A DNA stretch of 64,000 nucleotides from Oryzisolibacter propanilivorax (GTDB taxonomy: Bacteria > Pseudomonadota > Gammaproteobacteria > Burkholderiales > Burkholderiaceae_C). Below, in pieces: positions 1 to 8,885 of this stretch. The position numbers and the translations under genes were made by a program. Each line of letters opens with the position of its first letter. The first letter of the stretch is position 1. Under the pieces are notes generated by a model, which was not told the origin of the DNA, did not search any database, and saw only the letters and a list, made by a program, of their open reading frames with translations. The stretch covers positions 248,001 to 312,000 of the forward strand of contig NZ_FNHP01000001.1 in NCBI RefSeq assembly GCF_900103645.1. Direction: 5' to 3'.

Positions 1-2
1 TG

Positions 3-533
3 GCGCACTACAACGATGTGCTGGACATCAGCCGCGCCGACCTGGAAGGTCTGCTGCATCTGGCCGGACGGGCGGCTTTCCAGCGCACGCTGGGCGAGCT
101 GCGCTGCAGCGACATCATGTCGGCGCCGGTACATGCGGTGGTGCCCGGGACAGCGCTGGCCGACGCCTGGACGCTGATGCGCCGCCAGGCCGTCAAGGCG
201 CTGCCGGTGATCGGGCCGCGGCGCGATGTCGTGGGCATCATCACCGTGGCCGATTTCATGCGCCTGGCCAATCTGGATACGCACGAAGGTGTCGGCGAGC
301 GGCTGCGCAAGCTGATCCTGGGGCGCTCGCGTCAGCCCGACCAGGTGGCCAGCCTGATGAGCATACCGGCGCAGCAGGTGCAGGCAGGGCAGCCGCTGAT
401 GGACCTGGTGCCGTTGTTTTCCGAGGCCGGGCATCACCATTTTCCGGTGGTGGACGAGCAGGGTCAGCTGGCTGGAATCATCACCCAGACCGATCTGGTG
501 CGAGCCCTGGCGCGGGCTGTTGCGCCGCGCTGA
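3..533 (+). CDS. HPP-family protein, C-terminal CBS-domain part (5' end cut by window)
   Basis: The reading frame is open from the first bases of the window ([10 protein letters not shown]...), so the gene begins upstream and only its last 176 residues are seen. Two CBS motifs follow each other: the first around [20 protein letters not shown] with [11 protein letters not shown], the second around [13 protein letters not shown] with [23 protein letters not shown] pairs bind adenine nucleotides and regulate an attached domain. This pair, after a linker of the type [13 protein letters not shown], is typical of the C-terminus of HPP-family inner-membrane proteins in Burkholderiales, where membrane helices come first; those helices are not visible here. 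The HPP assignment is from family knowledge; a stand-alone CBS protein is possible. A GTG at position 18 could mimic a start but is internal. Confidence 0.75.
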   Translation, partial: AHYNDVLDISRADLEGLLHLAGRAAFQRTLGELRCSDIMSAPVHAVVPGTALADAWTLMRRQAVKALPVIGPRRDVVGIITVADFMRLANLDTHEGVGERLRKLILGRSRQPDQVASLMSIPAQQVQAGQPLMDLVPLFSEAGHHHFPVVDEQGQLAGIITQTDLVRALARAVAPR

Positions 534-793
534 CGCCTGTGTTGCGCGCGATGCCGCGCGCTACAATTTATGGTTGTCGTGCAGCGCGTTTTACTACCGC
601 TGGCCTTGCCCGGGCAGCGTGCCATCAGCCAGCACGCGACATTCGGGTTGTGTGTCTTCGGGCACGGTATTTCTTCCAGATTGCATTGTTTTGCGTCTGG
701 CGCCTGCATGCCGGAGCATGCGTGGTTCACGGCCTACGCATCGTTCGGATTTGTCGCCTTGCGTATCTGCGTTTCCAGAAATCATCATCATTC

Positions 794-1045
794 ATGGCCA
801 AAGAAGAACTCATCGAGATGCAGGGCAGCGTCACTGAAGTGCTGCCCGACTCGCGCTTCCGCGTAACGCTGGACAACGGACACCAGCTGATCGCCTATAC
901 CGGCGGCAAGATGCGCAAGCACCATATCCGCATCCTGGCCGGTGACAAGGTCTCGCTGGAAATGTCGCCCTATGACCTGACCAAGGGCCGCATCACCTTC
1001 CGCCACCTGCCCGGCCGTGGGCCTGGACCATCGAGCAATCGATGA
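794..1045 (+). CDS. infA: Translation initiation factor IF-1 (probable second copy)
   Basis: The 83-residue protein starts [20 protein letters not shown] and contains the S1/OB-fold signature of IF-1, including [19 protein letters not shown] and [13 protein letters not shown]-1 binds the 30S A-site during initiation with IF-2 and IF-3. The usual length is 72 residues; here about ten Gly/Pro/Ser-rich residues ([13 protein letters not shown]) follow the core. Burkholderiales commonly carry one infA in the ribosomal protein cluster and a second elsewhere; the absence of ribosomal genes here suggests this is the second. No good Shine-Dalgarno precedes the ATG, but the conserved MAKEE start fixes it. 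Confidence 0.9.
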   Translation: MAKEELIEMQGSVTEVLPDSRFRVTLDNGHQLIAYTGGKMRKHHIRILAGDKVSLEMSPYDLTKGRITFRHLPGRGPGPSSNR

Positions 1046-1076
1046 CGCTTTTCACGGCGAAAGCTCTGCAATTTGG

Positions 1077-1104
1077 TTTTGGGAACGCCTCTACGGGTTA
1101 GAAT
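1077..1104 (+). promoter_or_regulatory. Putative promoter of tRNA-Pro
   Basis: A TAGAAT -10 element ends about 10 bases before the mature tRNA, with a T-rich TTTTGG-like -35 roughly 16 bases upstream. The -10 is clear by eye; the -35 is weak. Confidence 0.4.
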
Positions 1105-1113
1105 GCGCGCTGT

Positions 1114-1190
1114 CGGAGCGTAGCGCAGCCTGGTAGCGCATCTGCTTTGGGAGCAGAGGGTCGCGAGTTCGAATCCCGCCGCTCCGACCA
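1114..1190 (+). tRNA. tRNA-Pro (anticodon TGG)
   Basis: A 77-nt cloverleaf can be folded by eye. The acceptor stem CGGAGCG pairs with CGCTCCG and is followed by encoded A-CCA. The D-arm contains AGCCTGGTAGC, the anticodon stem TCTGC/GCAGA carries the loop TTTGGGA with anticodon TGG, and the T-arm contains GTTCGAATC. The anticodon reads CCA and, by wobble, other proline codons. Confidence 0.97.
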
Positions 1191-1200
1191 ATGAAATCAA

Positions 1201-1236
1201 GGCCTTGCATCGTTTCGGTGCAGGGCCTTTTGTTTT
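1201..1236 (+). terminator. Rho-independent terminator after tRNA-Pro
   Basis: GGCCTTGCA pairs with TGCAGGGCC (one G-T pair) around a TCGTTTCGG loop, followed by TTTTGTTTT. It lies 10 bases after the tRNA CCA and faces the convergent dehydrogenase gene. Confidence 0.8.
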
Positions 1237-1275
1237 GCCGATGGCTTTCTGAATAATTGCTTGCCTGGCAAGGCC

Positions 1276-2622
1276 TCACTTTTGTGGCGCCACGCGCCAG
1301 ATGGCGTTGCCGACGTCGTCTGCCACCAGCAGCGCGCCCTTACCGTCCAGCGCCACGCCCACCGGCCGGCCATAGGCCTTGCCGTCGCTGCTCAGAAAGC
1401 CGGTCAGGAACTCGACCGGTGCGCCGGCGGGCTTGCCCTCGGCAAAAGGAACGAACACCACGTTGTAGCCTGCCAGCTCCTTGCGGTTCCAGGAACCATG
1501 CTGGCCGATGAATGCGCCGTTGGCATAGGGCGCAGGCATGCGTTCGTCCGAAAACGCCAGTCCCAACGGTGCGCGGTGCGCGCCCAGGCCATAGTCAGGT
1601 GCGATGGCCTTGGCCACCATTTCCGGGTTGGGTGGCTGGACGCGGGCATCAACGTTCTGCCCCCAATAGCTCCAGGGCCAACCGTAGAACGCGCCTTCCT
1701 TCACCGACGTGAGGTAGTCGGGCACGAGGTCGTTGCCCAGTTCATCGCGCTCGTTGACTACCGTCCACAGCACCTTGCTATGCGGTTCCCAGCCCAAGCC
1801 GTTGGGGTTGCGCAAACCGCTGGCGAACAGGCGCTTCGCGCCGCCGGGCAAATCCACCTGCCAGATAGCGGCGCGGCCCTGCTCGGCCTGCATGCCGTTA
1901 TCACCGATGTTGCTGTTCGAGCCCACGGTAGCGTAGAGCTGCTTGCCGTCGGCGCTGGCGATGATGTTCTTGGTCCAATGGTGATTGGCGCCTGCGGGCA
2001 GGTCGGTGACATGCGATGGCGTGGCGCTGCTCTTCGTCTGGCCGCGCTCATAGGGAACGCGCACGATGGCGTCGGCGTTGGCGATATAGAGTTGGTCGCC
2101 GACCAAGGCCATGCCGAACGGAGACTTCAAGCCCTTGAGGAATTCCGTCCGGCTTTCGGCAATTCCGTCACCGTCGGCATCGCGCAGCAGGGTGATGCGG
2201 TCGGCGCTGGGCACGCCTGCACCGGCACGTTTCATGACCACGCCCATGGCCTTGCCCTTGAGCCCTTCCGAATGCACATCCTTGGTGCCGGGCTCTGGTC
2301 CGGGCTTGTTGCTTTCGGCCACCAGCACGTCGCCATTGGGCAGGGTGTAGACCCAGCGCGGATGGTCGAGCCCGGTGGCGAATGCAGTGACGGTGAAGCC
2401 CGCTGGCGCCCGTGGCATTTTTCCCTCTGGCCAGCGCTCGGCCGGGGCGATGTTGACGGTAGGGATCAGCCCGTCCTTGTCCGGTGCCGGCAGGGCGGGA
2501 TTGGGACCCACCCCTGGCGCCGCAGTGGGCTGCGCCATCGCCGCCGATAGCGAACCGGCAAGCAGCAGCAAGGTCCAGAAGGGCTGGAAAGGCGGTCGGC
2601 GGAGGGCGAATGGGGTGTTCAT
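1276..2622 (-). CDS. Sorbosone dehydrogenase-family (PQQ-type beta-propeller) periplasmic protein
   Basis: The 448-residue protein opens with a signal peptide ([20 protein letters not shown], cleaved near AMAQ) and continues as a soluble beta-propeller of the glucose/sorbosone dehydrogenase family. Family sequence blocks include [64 protein letters not shown] and [18 protein letters not shown]. Such enzymes oxidise sugars or aldehydes in the periplasm and pass electrons to cytochromes. It is the last gene of the leftward cytochrome oxidase operon, 89 bases after coxA-coxC, which suggests electron delivery into that oxidase. The start was set at the methionine opening the signal peptide; an upstream in-frame start lacks this logic. 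The substrate cannot be told. Confidence 0.8.
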   Translation of the reverse strand: MNTPFALRRPPFQPFWTLLLLAGSLSAAMAQPTAAPGVGPNPALPAPDKDGLIPTVNIAPAERWPEGKMPRAPAGFTVTAFATGLDHPRWVYTLPNGDVLVAESNKPGPEPGTKDVHSEGLKGKAMGVVMKRAGAGVPSADRITLLRDADGDGIAESRTEFLKGLKSPFGMALVGDQLYIANADAIVRVPYERGQTKSSATPSHVTDLPAGANHHWTKNIIASADGKQLYATVGSNSNIGDNGMQAEQGRAAIWQVDLPGGAKRLFASGLRNPNGLGWEPHSKVLWTVVNERDELGNDLVPDYLTSVKEGAFYGWPWSYWGQNVDARVQPPNPEMVAKAIAPDYGLGAHRAPLGLAFSDERMPAPYANGAFIGQHGSWNRKELAGYNVVFVPFAEGKPAGAPVEFLTGFLSSDGKAYGRPVGVALDGKGALLVADDVGNAIWRVAPQK

Positions 2623-2711
2623 GTGCGCAGTGTCTGAACGCTGTCGCTGACTGCGCTGTAGTCCGAAACCGCATCCGGATGTGAAGCCTTGAACTTGTCT
2701 CTGGATTCGGC

Positions 2712-5216
2712 TCAATCGCCCATCCAGCCGGGCAGCAACCTAACCAGGGTCATGGAAACCAGCGTCTGCAGGACCAGCGCATGCCACAGCAGCGCGGTGT
2801 TGTCCAGCGTGGCGCGTGCGTCGCAGCGCAGATGGCCTGCGCACGAGCGCGCCAGCAGGTATAGCCCCATGACCGCCAGTACCAGGCTATGGAACCCCTG
2901 CCAGGACAACAGCGCTGCGACGCTCGCGCTCCAGGCATTGGCGCGCGGTGACAGGCCAAGCCGTAGATGGCTGGCCAGATCCAATGCCACCGCACTCAGC
3001 AGGCATACCAGTGCCAGCACCACCATCAATCGCAGCCAGCTCTGGCGCTGCAGGCAGCGTGTCGCGCCTAGCATCAGCACGGACGAGGCTGTCAGCAGCG
3101 CGACCGGCCCCCACCCGTCCGGCAATTTCGCACCAGGAGGCGGACATACGTCCAGCGCCATCGAGACGTGGACGTGCGCGAAAGCGAAGGAGGCGAAGAT
3201 GGTGGCGTCGACCGCCGCCGTGATCGCCATGGCCCACCAGGAATGTGTGGCCCTGCCAACGGCCAGCGTTGGCACGCTGACGCCCATGCCGATCGTGGCC
3301 AGCGGGCTCGGTGCCGGGCGATCCGTTGCCCAGAGCCAGAACAGCATTGCCGCCAGCGACAGTGCAGCTGCGGCGAATGCCGCAGTGATCCAGCCTACGG
3401 TGAGCAGCAGGAAAAAACCTGCCGTGCCGGCCGCTGCCGCGAAAGGCGACCAGCCGTCTCCTGGCAGGCGCAGCAGGTGCCGGATATCGGCAGCCATCGG
3501 GCTGGTCACCAGCGTCTCGCGGCCACCGAAGACCGTGCCTGGCAGCCAGTGTCGGCCATCCGCCACCTCCAGCTCCAGGCCTGGCTGGTGCCACAGCGGC
3601 TCGCGCGAAGTGATCTGCGGGATGCTGCGCACGCCGTAGTCGCCTTGCGGCAGCCACTCCAGAGAGTCTGCGCCCCAGAGGTTGCCGGGGAGCACGGAAG
3701 GCCTGCGCAGCGTGCGCATCAGATCGGCCAGGCACACTAGCACCCCCGCCGCGAAAATGAACGCGCCAGCGGTGGCTAGCAGGTTCCACAGGGTCCAGTC
3801 CAGTCCCGCGGCATAGGTATAGACGCGGCGCGGCATGCCCAGCAGGCCGGCGATGTGCATGGGAAAGAACGCCAAGTTGAAGCCGCCCAGCATCAGGCCG
3901 AAACTCCAGCGGCCGGCACGCTCGGACAGCCGGTGGCCGTTGACCAAAGGCGCCCAGTAGTAGATGCCCGCGAACAACGGAAACACCATGCCGCCGATCA
4001 GCACGTAGTGCAGGTGCGCCACGACGAAGTAACTGTCGTGCGCCTGCCAGTTGAACGGCAGCACGGCCAGCATCACGCCGGTCAGGCCGCCGAGCACGAA
4101 GATGACGTGAAAGCCCAGCAGGAACAGCGTCGGCGTCACCATGCGCGGACGGCCCTGCCAGAACGTGCCGATCCAGGCGAACACCTGTACGGCACTCGGT
4201 ATCGAGACCGCGAAGCTGGCCACCGAAGTCAGCTGCAGCGCCAGTGGCCCCAGCCCGGCGGTGAACATGTGGTGCATCCACAGCAGGAAGCTGATGGCGC
4301 CCACGCCTGCCAGCGCCCAGACGATGGCCCGATACCCCAGCAGCGAAGAGCCCGCCAGCACCGGCACCATCATCGACACCATGCCGGCGGCCGGCAGGAA
4401 GATGATGTAGACCTCCGGATGGCCGAAGAACCAGAACAGGTGCTGCCACAGCAATGGGTCGCCGCCGCGCGCGGCAATGAAGAATGGCCAGTCGAAGGCA
4501 CGCTCCAGTTCCAGCAGCAGCGTGCCGGCGATCAGCGCTGGAAAGGCCAGGATAACCATCAGCGCCATGACCAGCGCCGCCCAGGCGAACACCGGCATGC
4601 GCATCAGCGTCATGCCTGGCGCGCGCGTGAACAGGATGCCGACGATCAGCTCGATGGCGCCGGCAATGGCCGAGATTTCGATGAAGCCGATGCCCAGCAG
4701 CCACCAGTCGGCGCCGATGCCGGGCGAATACTCCTTTCCCGTCAGTGGCGGGTACATGAACCAGCCGCCGTCGGGCGAGGCACCGAAGAACAGGGTGCAG
4801 AAGAACGCCACGCCACCGATGGCGTAGGCCCAGAAGGCATAGGCCGACAGACGCGGAAACGGCAGATCGCGCGCGCCCAGCATGTTGGGCAGCAGCCAGA
4901 CGGCGACCGCCTCGACCACTGGCACGGCGAACAGGAACATCATCACCGAACCGTGCATGGTGAACAGCTGGTTGTAGGTGCTGGCGCTCACCAGTGCGTT
5001 GCCCGGCAGCGCCAGTTGCGCGCGCATGAGCAGTGCCAGCGCTCCGGCCAGCACGAAGAACAGCAGCGCTGTGCCCAGGTAGTACAGCCCGATCTGGCTA
5101 TTGTTCACCGCCGTCAGGCGGCGCCAGCCAGTGGGTGGGCGCCAGGCGTCCTGCAGCGCCTGTAGCTCGCCCGCAGGGCGCGGCAGTGCATTGGGCAGGA
5201 CTGGGGGCTGGTTCAT
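2712..5216 (-). CDS. Cytochrome c oxidase subunit I fused to subunit III
   Basis: The 834-residue protein is a haem-copper oxidase subunit I with a subunit III-like tail. The subunit I part shows [10 protein letters not shown] (CuB histidine, cross-linked tyrosine and the proton-channel glutamate of A1-type oxidases), WMHHMFTAG (two CuB histidines), [11 protein letters not shown] (haem ligands) and [15 protein letters not shown]. After about residue 600 come further membrane helices with a CoxC-like segment ([29 protein letters not shown] is spread over that stretch; key motifs are W-W-A-M and H-V-H). It reduces oxygen and pumps protons in the inner membrane. It overlaps coxB by 4 bases (ATGA). 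CoxA-CoxC fusions are known in other oxidases, so this is a variant rather than an error. Confidence 0.9.
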   Translation of the reverse strand: MNQPPVLPNALPRPAGELQALQDAWRPPTGWRRLTAVNNSQIGLYYLGTALLFFVLAGALALLMRAQLALPGNALVSASTYNQLFTMHGSVMMFLFAVPVVEAVAVWLLPNMLGARDLPFPRLSAYAFWAYAIGGVAFFCTLFFGASPDGGWFMYPPLTGKEYSPGIGADWWLLGIGFIEISAIAGAIELIVGILFTRAPGMTLMRMPVFAWAALVMALMVILAFPALIAGTLLLELERAFDWPFFIAARGGDPLLWQHLFWFFGHPEVYIIFLPAAGMVSMMVPVLAGSSLLGYRAIVWALAGVGAISFLLWMHHMFTAGLGPLALQLTSVASFAVSIPSAVQVFAWIGTFWQGRPRMVTPTLFLLGFHVIFVLGGLTGVMLAVLPFNWQAHDSYFVVAHLHYVLIGGMVFPLFAGIYYWAPLVNGHRLSERAGRWSFGLMLGGFNLAFFPMHIAGLLGMPRRVYTYAAGLDWTLWNLLATAGAFIFAAGVLVCLADLMRTLRRPSVLPGNLWGADSLEWLPQGDYGVRSIPQITSREPLWHQPGLELEVADGRHWLPGTVFGGRETLVTSPMAADIRHLLRLPGDGWSPFAAAAGTAGFFLLLTVGWITAAFAAAALSLAAMLFWLWATDRPAPSPLATIGMGVSVPTLAVGRATHSWWAMAITAAVDATIFASFAFAHVHVSMALDVCPPPGAKLPDGWGPVALLTASSVLMLGATRCLQRQSWLRLMVVLALVCLLSAVALDLASHLRLGLSPRANAWSASVAALLSWQGFHSLVLAVMGLYLLARSCAGHLRCDARATLDNTALLWHALVLQTLVSMTLVRLLPGWMGD

Positions 5217-6136
5217 TGCAACGATCCCAGCCAGTCGGCGATGGCATGCAGCGTGGCATCGTCCAACCGGTCATAGGAGGGCATGCGCGCTCCGGGCTTG
5301 ACCTGCTGAACGTGCGCCAGCCAGCGCTGGCGACCCTCTGCACTGTTGGCCAGCGTGCCGGCACCTACAAAAAAGCGGCTGCCGACGTGCGTCAGATCAG
5401 GCCCCAGGCGACCCGCCGTGCCGGTGCCACGCACTGCATGGCAAGCGTCGCAGCGCTGAGCCAGGAAGGCATCTCGGCCCCGAGCCTGCAGGCCCGTCGC
5501 GGGAGCGGCGGCCGGCCGGGCCTGCGCCTGCAGCCAAGCGTCAAAATTCGCCGGCGGTAGACCCACTACGTGCAGTGCCATCTGCGCGTGCTGGTCGCCG
5601 CAGAACTCGGCGCACTGGCCACGCCAGGTGCCCGGCCGGTCAACCTGTACCAGCAGATGCTGCATGCGACCGGGCAGCATGTCCATCTTGCCCGCCAGCT
5701 GCGGTACCCAGAAGCTGTGGATCACGTCCGCGCTGGCCAACGCCAGGTACACCGGCCGCCCCACGGGGAGGTGGATCTCATTGGCCGTGGCAATGTCCTG
5801 CCCGGTCGCCGGATCGCGGTAGCGCACCTCCCACCACCACATGTGCGCCTTCACGGTGACGATGAGCGCGTCCGCCGGTGGCACCGGCTTCCAGGCCGGC
5901 GTGTGCGGGAGCGTCCAGGCGGCCAGCGCGGCCAGCAACACGCCGGGAAGCAGCAGCCCCGCGCCCCAGATCCAATGCGCCGGCCGCACGGCACCCTTGC
6001 GCTGGCGCAGCGACGCACCCAGCAGCGCCATCACGCCCAGGAAAATGGCCGCGCCGCCGGCCACCAGCACCCAGGTCACAGTCTCGATCTGGCGGGCTGC
6101 CTCGCCCGCGGACTGCAGCGCACCGCCCATGCTCAT
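5213..6136 (-). CDS. coxB: Cytochrome c oxidase subunit II with fused cytochrome c domain
   Basis: The 307-residue protein has two N-terminal membrane helices, a cupredoxin domain with the CuA site (DVIHSFWVP upstream and CAEFCGDQHAQM, i.e. C-x3-C-x3-H-x2-M), then a class I cytochrome c domain with CDACH haem attachment and an ARMPSY methionine ligand. It receives electrons from periplasmic cytochrome c and passes them to subunit I; the fused haem domain marks it as caa3-like. Both ends overlap neighbouring genes by 4 bases, so the three oxidase genes are almost certainly co-transcribed and translationally coupled. A second methionine two codons in could also serve as the start. Confidence 0.93.
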   Translation of the reverse strand: MSMGGALQSAGEAARQIETVTWVLVAGGAAIFLGVMALLGASLRQRKGAVRPAHWIWGAGLLLPGVLLAALAAWTLPHTPAWKPVPPADALIVTVKAHMWWWEVRYRDPATGQDIATANEIHLPVGRPVYLALASADVIHSFWVPQLAGKMDMLPGRMQHLLVQVDRPGTWRGQCAEFCGDQHAQMALHVVGLPPANFDAWLQAQARPAAAPATGLQARGRDAFLAQRCDACHAVRGTGTAGRLGPDLTHVGSRFFVGAGTLANSAEGRQRWLAHVQQVKPGARMPSYDRLDDATLHAIADWLGSLQ

Positions 6137-6504
6137 TGCAACGACAGCAGGTATGCAGCCATGGCCCGGGCCTGCTCGGGCGATACACCCATGCGCGGCA
6201 TGGCGGTGCCCGGCACCAGGGCAGGTGGATCCACGATCCAGCGCGCCAGCAGGTCACCGCGGTTGGGCAGGCGGCCAGCGATGTAGTTGCGGCGGCCCCA
6301 CGATCTGAGGGTCTGCGCCACCTCGCCACGTGCCGCCGGCACGCCGGGGATGGTGTGGCACGAACCGCACTGGTACTGCGCCAGCAGCTGGCGGCCACGC
6401 TCGATACTGGCGCGCGCGGGTGCCGGCTCGCGCGGCTGCGCCATCGCCAAGCCGATGGACAGGGCGGGCGCCAGCGCGAGGCAGGGCGTGAACCAAGCAT
6501 GCAT
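6133..6504 (-). CDS. Small periplasmic class I cytochrome c
   Basis: The 123-residue protein has a signal peptide (MHAWFTPCLALAPALSIGLA, cleaved near MAQ) and one haem-binding CGSCH motif followed by a TAMPRMG methionine-ligand region. It is the first gene of the oxidase operon and overlaps coxB by 4 bases. It probably carries electrons from dehydrogenases to the oxidase. The start chosen opens the signal peptide; 17 codons upstream in frame are not needed. Confidence 0.88.
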   Translation of the reverse strand: MHAWFTPCLALAPALSIGLAMAQPREPAPARASIERGRQLLAQYQCGSCHTIPGVPAARGEVAQTLRSWGRRNYIAGRLPNRGDLLARWIVDPPALVPGTAMPRMGVSPEQARAMAAYLLSLQ

Positions 6505-6553
6505 CGGGGAATTCTGACGTACGCCGGGGCAAACGGGCCCAGAATGCCGCGGC

Positions 6554-7417
6554 ATGCGCCGAGTCCGTTTGTTTCTGGTCGTTGCCGCTACTGGCGGTGT
6601 GCTGCTGCTGGCGGCGCTGGGCAGCGCGGCGCTGCTTCTCTACACCGGCGTCTATGACGTGTCGGCCACGCGCCAGCACTGGCAGCCGGTGTATTCCACG
6701 CTGGCCTATGCCATGCAGCGCTCGGTGAAGCATCGCGCGCGGGACATCGAGGAGCCGCCGCTGGCGGACCCATTGCGCCTGCTGCGCGGCGCGGCGTGCT
6801 TTCAGGCCAAGTGTGTCCAATGCCACGGCGCCCCGGGTGTGTCACAGGGCGATGTGGGCAAGAGCTTGCAGCCATTGCCCGGCCCGCTGGTCGATGCGCG
6901 CCAGCACTGGCGCCCGCGCGAACTGTACTGGCTGGTGCGCAACGGGCTGAAGATGACCGGCATGCCGGCCTGGCAGTACCGCCTAAAAGACGACGAGATC
7001 TGGGATGTGGTCGCCTTCATGCAGCACCTCCCAGAGCTGAATGCCAGCCAGTATGGGCAATGGCAGCGCGACGCGCGCGCGATGCGCGGCAGCGCGACCT
7101 GCGGCCGGAGCAGTGCCACGCCGGCGCCCGGGCAGGCGCCCGATGCGCGGCGCGGACGTCAGGCGTTGCACCAACATGCCTGCACTTCATGCCACCAGAT
7201 TCCGGGCGTGACCGGAGCCCCCGCGCTGGTGGGCCCGCCGCTGGATGCGCTGGGCCGGCGCGTGCTGATCGCCGGCACGCTGGACAACACGCCGCAAAAC
7301 CTGGTGCGCTGGATCATGCACACGCAGCAGGTCAAGCCGGGCACCGCCATGCCCGAGCTGGACGTGCCGCTGCAGGATGCGCGTGACATGGCGGCTTATC
7401 TGTCCACGCTGCACTGA
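6554..7417 (+). CDS. Membrane-anchored dihaem cytochrome c
   Basis: The 287-residue protein has one N-terminal membrane anchor (FLVVAATGGVLLLAALGSAA) and two cytochrome c domains with haem motifs CVQCH and CTSCH; methionine ligands are likely in MTGMPAW and GTAMPELD. It is transcribed divergently from the oxidase operon with only 49 bases between the start codons, so the two units probably share a control region. It could link the quinone pool or a dehydrogenase to the oxidase. The second domain closely resembles the small cytochrome of the divergent operon (PGV..A, DN.P.NLVRWI, Q.KPGTAMP), which suggests a local duplication. Confidence 0.88.
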   Translation: MRRVRLFLVVAATGGVLLLAALGSAALLLYTGVYDVSATRQHWQPVYSTLAYAMQRSVKHRARDIEEPPLADPLRLLRGAACFQAKCVQCHGAPGVSQGDVGKSLQPLPGPLVDARQHWRPRELYWLVRNGLKMTGMPAWQYRLKDDEIWDVVAFMQHLPELNASQYGQWQRDARAMRGSATCGRSSATPAPGQAPDARRGRQALHQHACTSCHQIPGVTGAPALVGPPLDALGRRVLIAGTLDNTPQNLVRWIMHTQQVKPGTAMPELDVPLQDARDMAAYLSTLH

Positions 7418-7511
7418 ACGCCTTTACACAGGCGATTGGCCGCACGCAAATGGCGGGCGTTTTGCCGTCAGGTCGCAGGCCGGCCCAAAGGTCATGCCCT
7501 ACATTCAGCGC

Positions 7512-8270
7512 ATGGCCCACATCACCTTTTCTCCTCCCTACACCACGCCCTGCCACGTTGTGGAGCAGCTGCGCGACCGCGGCTACGCCGTGCTGCGCCC
7601 GCAGGACACGGCCGAGTGGGCCGGCTGTTCCCTGGCCGAGCTGCAGGCGCTGCAGGGCGACTGGGCCAGCCTGCCACCGGATGAGTTCCTGAAGGACGGC
7701 GGGCGCTATCGCAACCGCCGGCACGCCAGCTTCGTGCTGGAAGGCGACCAGGTACAGCTGGCGCCGCACCGCGCGCACTACCAGCCGGTGGAATACAACG
7801 CACTGCACGGCGGCATGCGCCGCTGGTTCGCCCCCATGCGCGACACCACCGTGGCGCAGCGCGGCTGGCAGGCGCTGGTGCGCGCGGTAGCCAGCACCAC
7901 GCGCGCAGTGCTGGCGCCGGATGAGGCGCGCTGGTTCGTCGAGGCGCATCAGTTCCGCATCGATACCGAGGGCGGCATCGGCCGGCCTACGCCCGAGGGC
8001 GCACACCGCGACGGCGTGGACCTGGTGGCGGTGCTGCTGGTCGAGCGCCACGGCATCAAGGGCGGCGAGACGCGCATTTTTGAGGCCACCGGCCCCAGCG
8101 GCCAGCGCTTCACGCTCAGCGAGCCGTGGTCCATCATGCTGCTGGACGACGCGCGCATGATCCACGAGACCACGCCGATCCAGCCCGAGGGCGCGCACGG
8201 CTGGCGCGACACGCTGGTGCTGACCTGCCGGCGGGGCAGCTTTCTGGGCGATGATGCACCGGGCGATTGA
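7512..8270 (+). CDS. 2-oxoglutarate/Fe(II) dioxygenase-family protein
   Basis: The 252-residue protein belongs to the 2OG-Fe oxygenase family that includes bacterial amino-acid hydroxylases (PF10014 type, by recall). The candidate iron motif is EGAHRDGVD (H-x-D) with a distal histidine in DDARMIHETTPI, followed by the 2OG-binding arginine region WRDTLVLTCRR. Substrate unknown; free amino acids are the known substrates in this family. The start MAHITFSPPY is preferred; an ATG six codons upstream has a closer AAAGG sequence and is a fair alternative. An upstream in-frame extension overlapping the cytochrome gene is rejected. Confidence 0.75.
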   Translation: MAHITFSPPYTTPCHVVEQLRDRGYAVLRPQDTAEWAGCSLAELQALQGDWASLPPDEFLKDGGRYRNRRHASFVLEGDQVQLAPHRAHYQPVEYNALHGGMRRWFAPMRDTTVAQRGWQALVRAVASTTRAVLAPDEARWFVEAHQFRIDTEGGIGRPTPEGAHRDGVDLVAVLLVERHGIKGGETRIFEATGPSGQRFTLSEPWSIMLLDDARMIHETTPIQPEGAHGWRDTLVLTCRRGSFLGDDAPGD

Positions 8271-8352
8271 TCCGTGGCAGGGTGCATCGTGCACGACACG
8301 GCACACTGGGCGTGGTCGATCTTCCAGTCACCCATAACGTAGGAGGTATGCC

Positions 8353-8793
8353 ATGTTCCAGCACATTCTGGTTCCCGTCGATGGTTCCGAGACATCCATG
8401 AAGGCCGTGGCCAAAGCCGCGGCCCTGGCCAAGACGTTCGGCAGCAAGGTGACGGTGATGTACGTGCTCGACCCGTACCCGTTCACCGGCGTGGGCGCCG
8501 ACTTTGCCTATGGCCAGGCGCAGTACCTGAGCGCCGCCACGGCCGAGGCCAATACTGCGCTGGACGCGGCCAAGGCAGCGGTGATGCAGGCCGGGATCCC
8601 GAATGTCGAATCGGTGGTGGGCGAGGGCCACGCCATCCATGACGGCATCGTGCGCGCGGTCGAGAGCACCGGCGCCGACCTGGTCGTCATGGGCTCGCAT
8701 GGCCGGCGCGGGCTGGAAAAGCTGGTGTTGGGCAGTGTCACCCAGCGAGTGCTGGGCGTGGTGCATGTGCCGGTGCTGGTGGTGCGCGACTGA
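8353..8793 (+). CDS. Universal stress protein (UspA family)
   Basis: The 146-residue single-domain protein starts MFQHILVPVDGSETS and ends with the ATP-binding signature GSHGRRGLEKLVLGSVTQRV (G-x2-G-x9-G-S). A strong Shine-Dalgarno (TAGGAGGT) lies six bases before the ATG. Usp proteins are cytoplasmic dimers induced by starvation and stress. It stands alone with a terminator directly downstream. Confidence 0.93.
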   Translation: MFQHILVPVDGSETSMKAVAKAAALAKTFGSKVTVMYVLDPYPFTGVGADFAYGQAQYLSAATAEANTALDAAKAAVMQAGIPNVESVVGEGHAIHDGIVRAVESTGADLVVMGSHGRRGLEKLVLGSVTQRVLGVVHVPVLVVRD

Positions 8794-8820
8794 CATCCGG
8801 CGGCCTGCGCGCGCCATGCA

Positions 8821-8846
8821 AAACGGCTGCCGCGGCAGCCGTTTTT
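8821..8846. terminator. Bidirectional rho-independent terminator
   Basis: CGGCTGC and GCAGCCG form a perfect stem around a CGCG loop, flanked by AAA and TTTTT. It separates the convergent universal stress protein and thiolase genes and can serve both strands, with the longer T-run on the plus strand. Confidence 0.85.
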
Positions 8847-8885
8847 GTTGGTGCTGCCATGCCGGGTGGGAGGCCCAGCAGGCGC

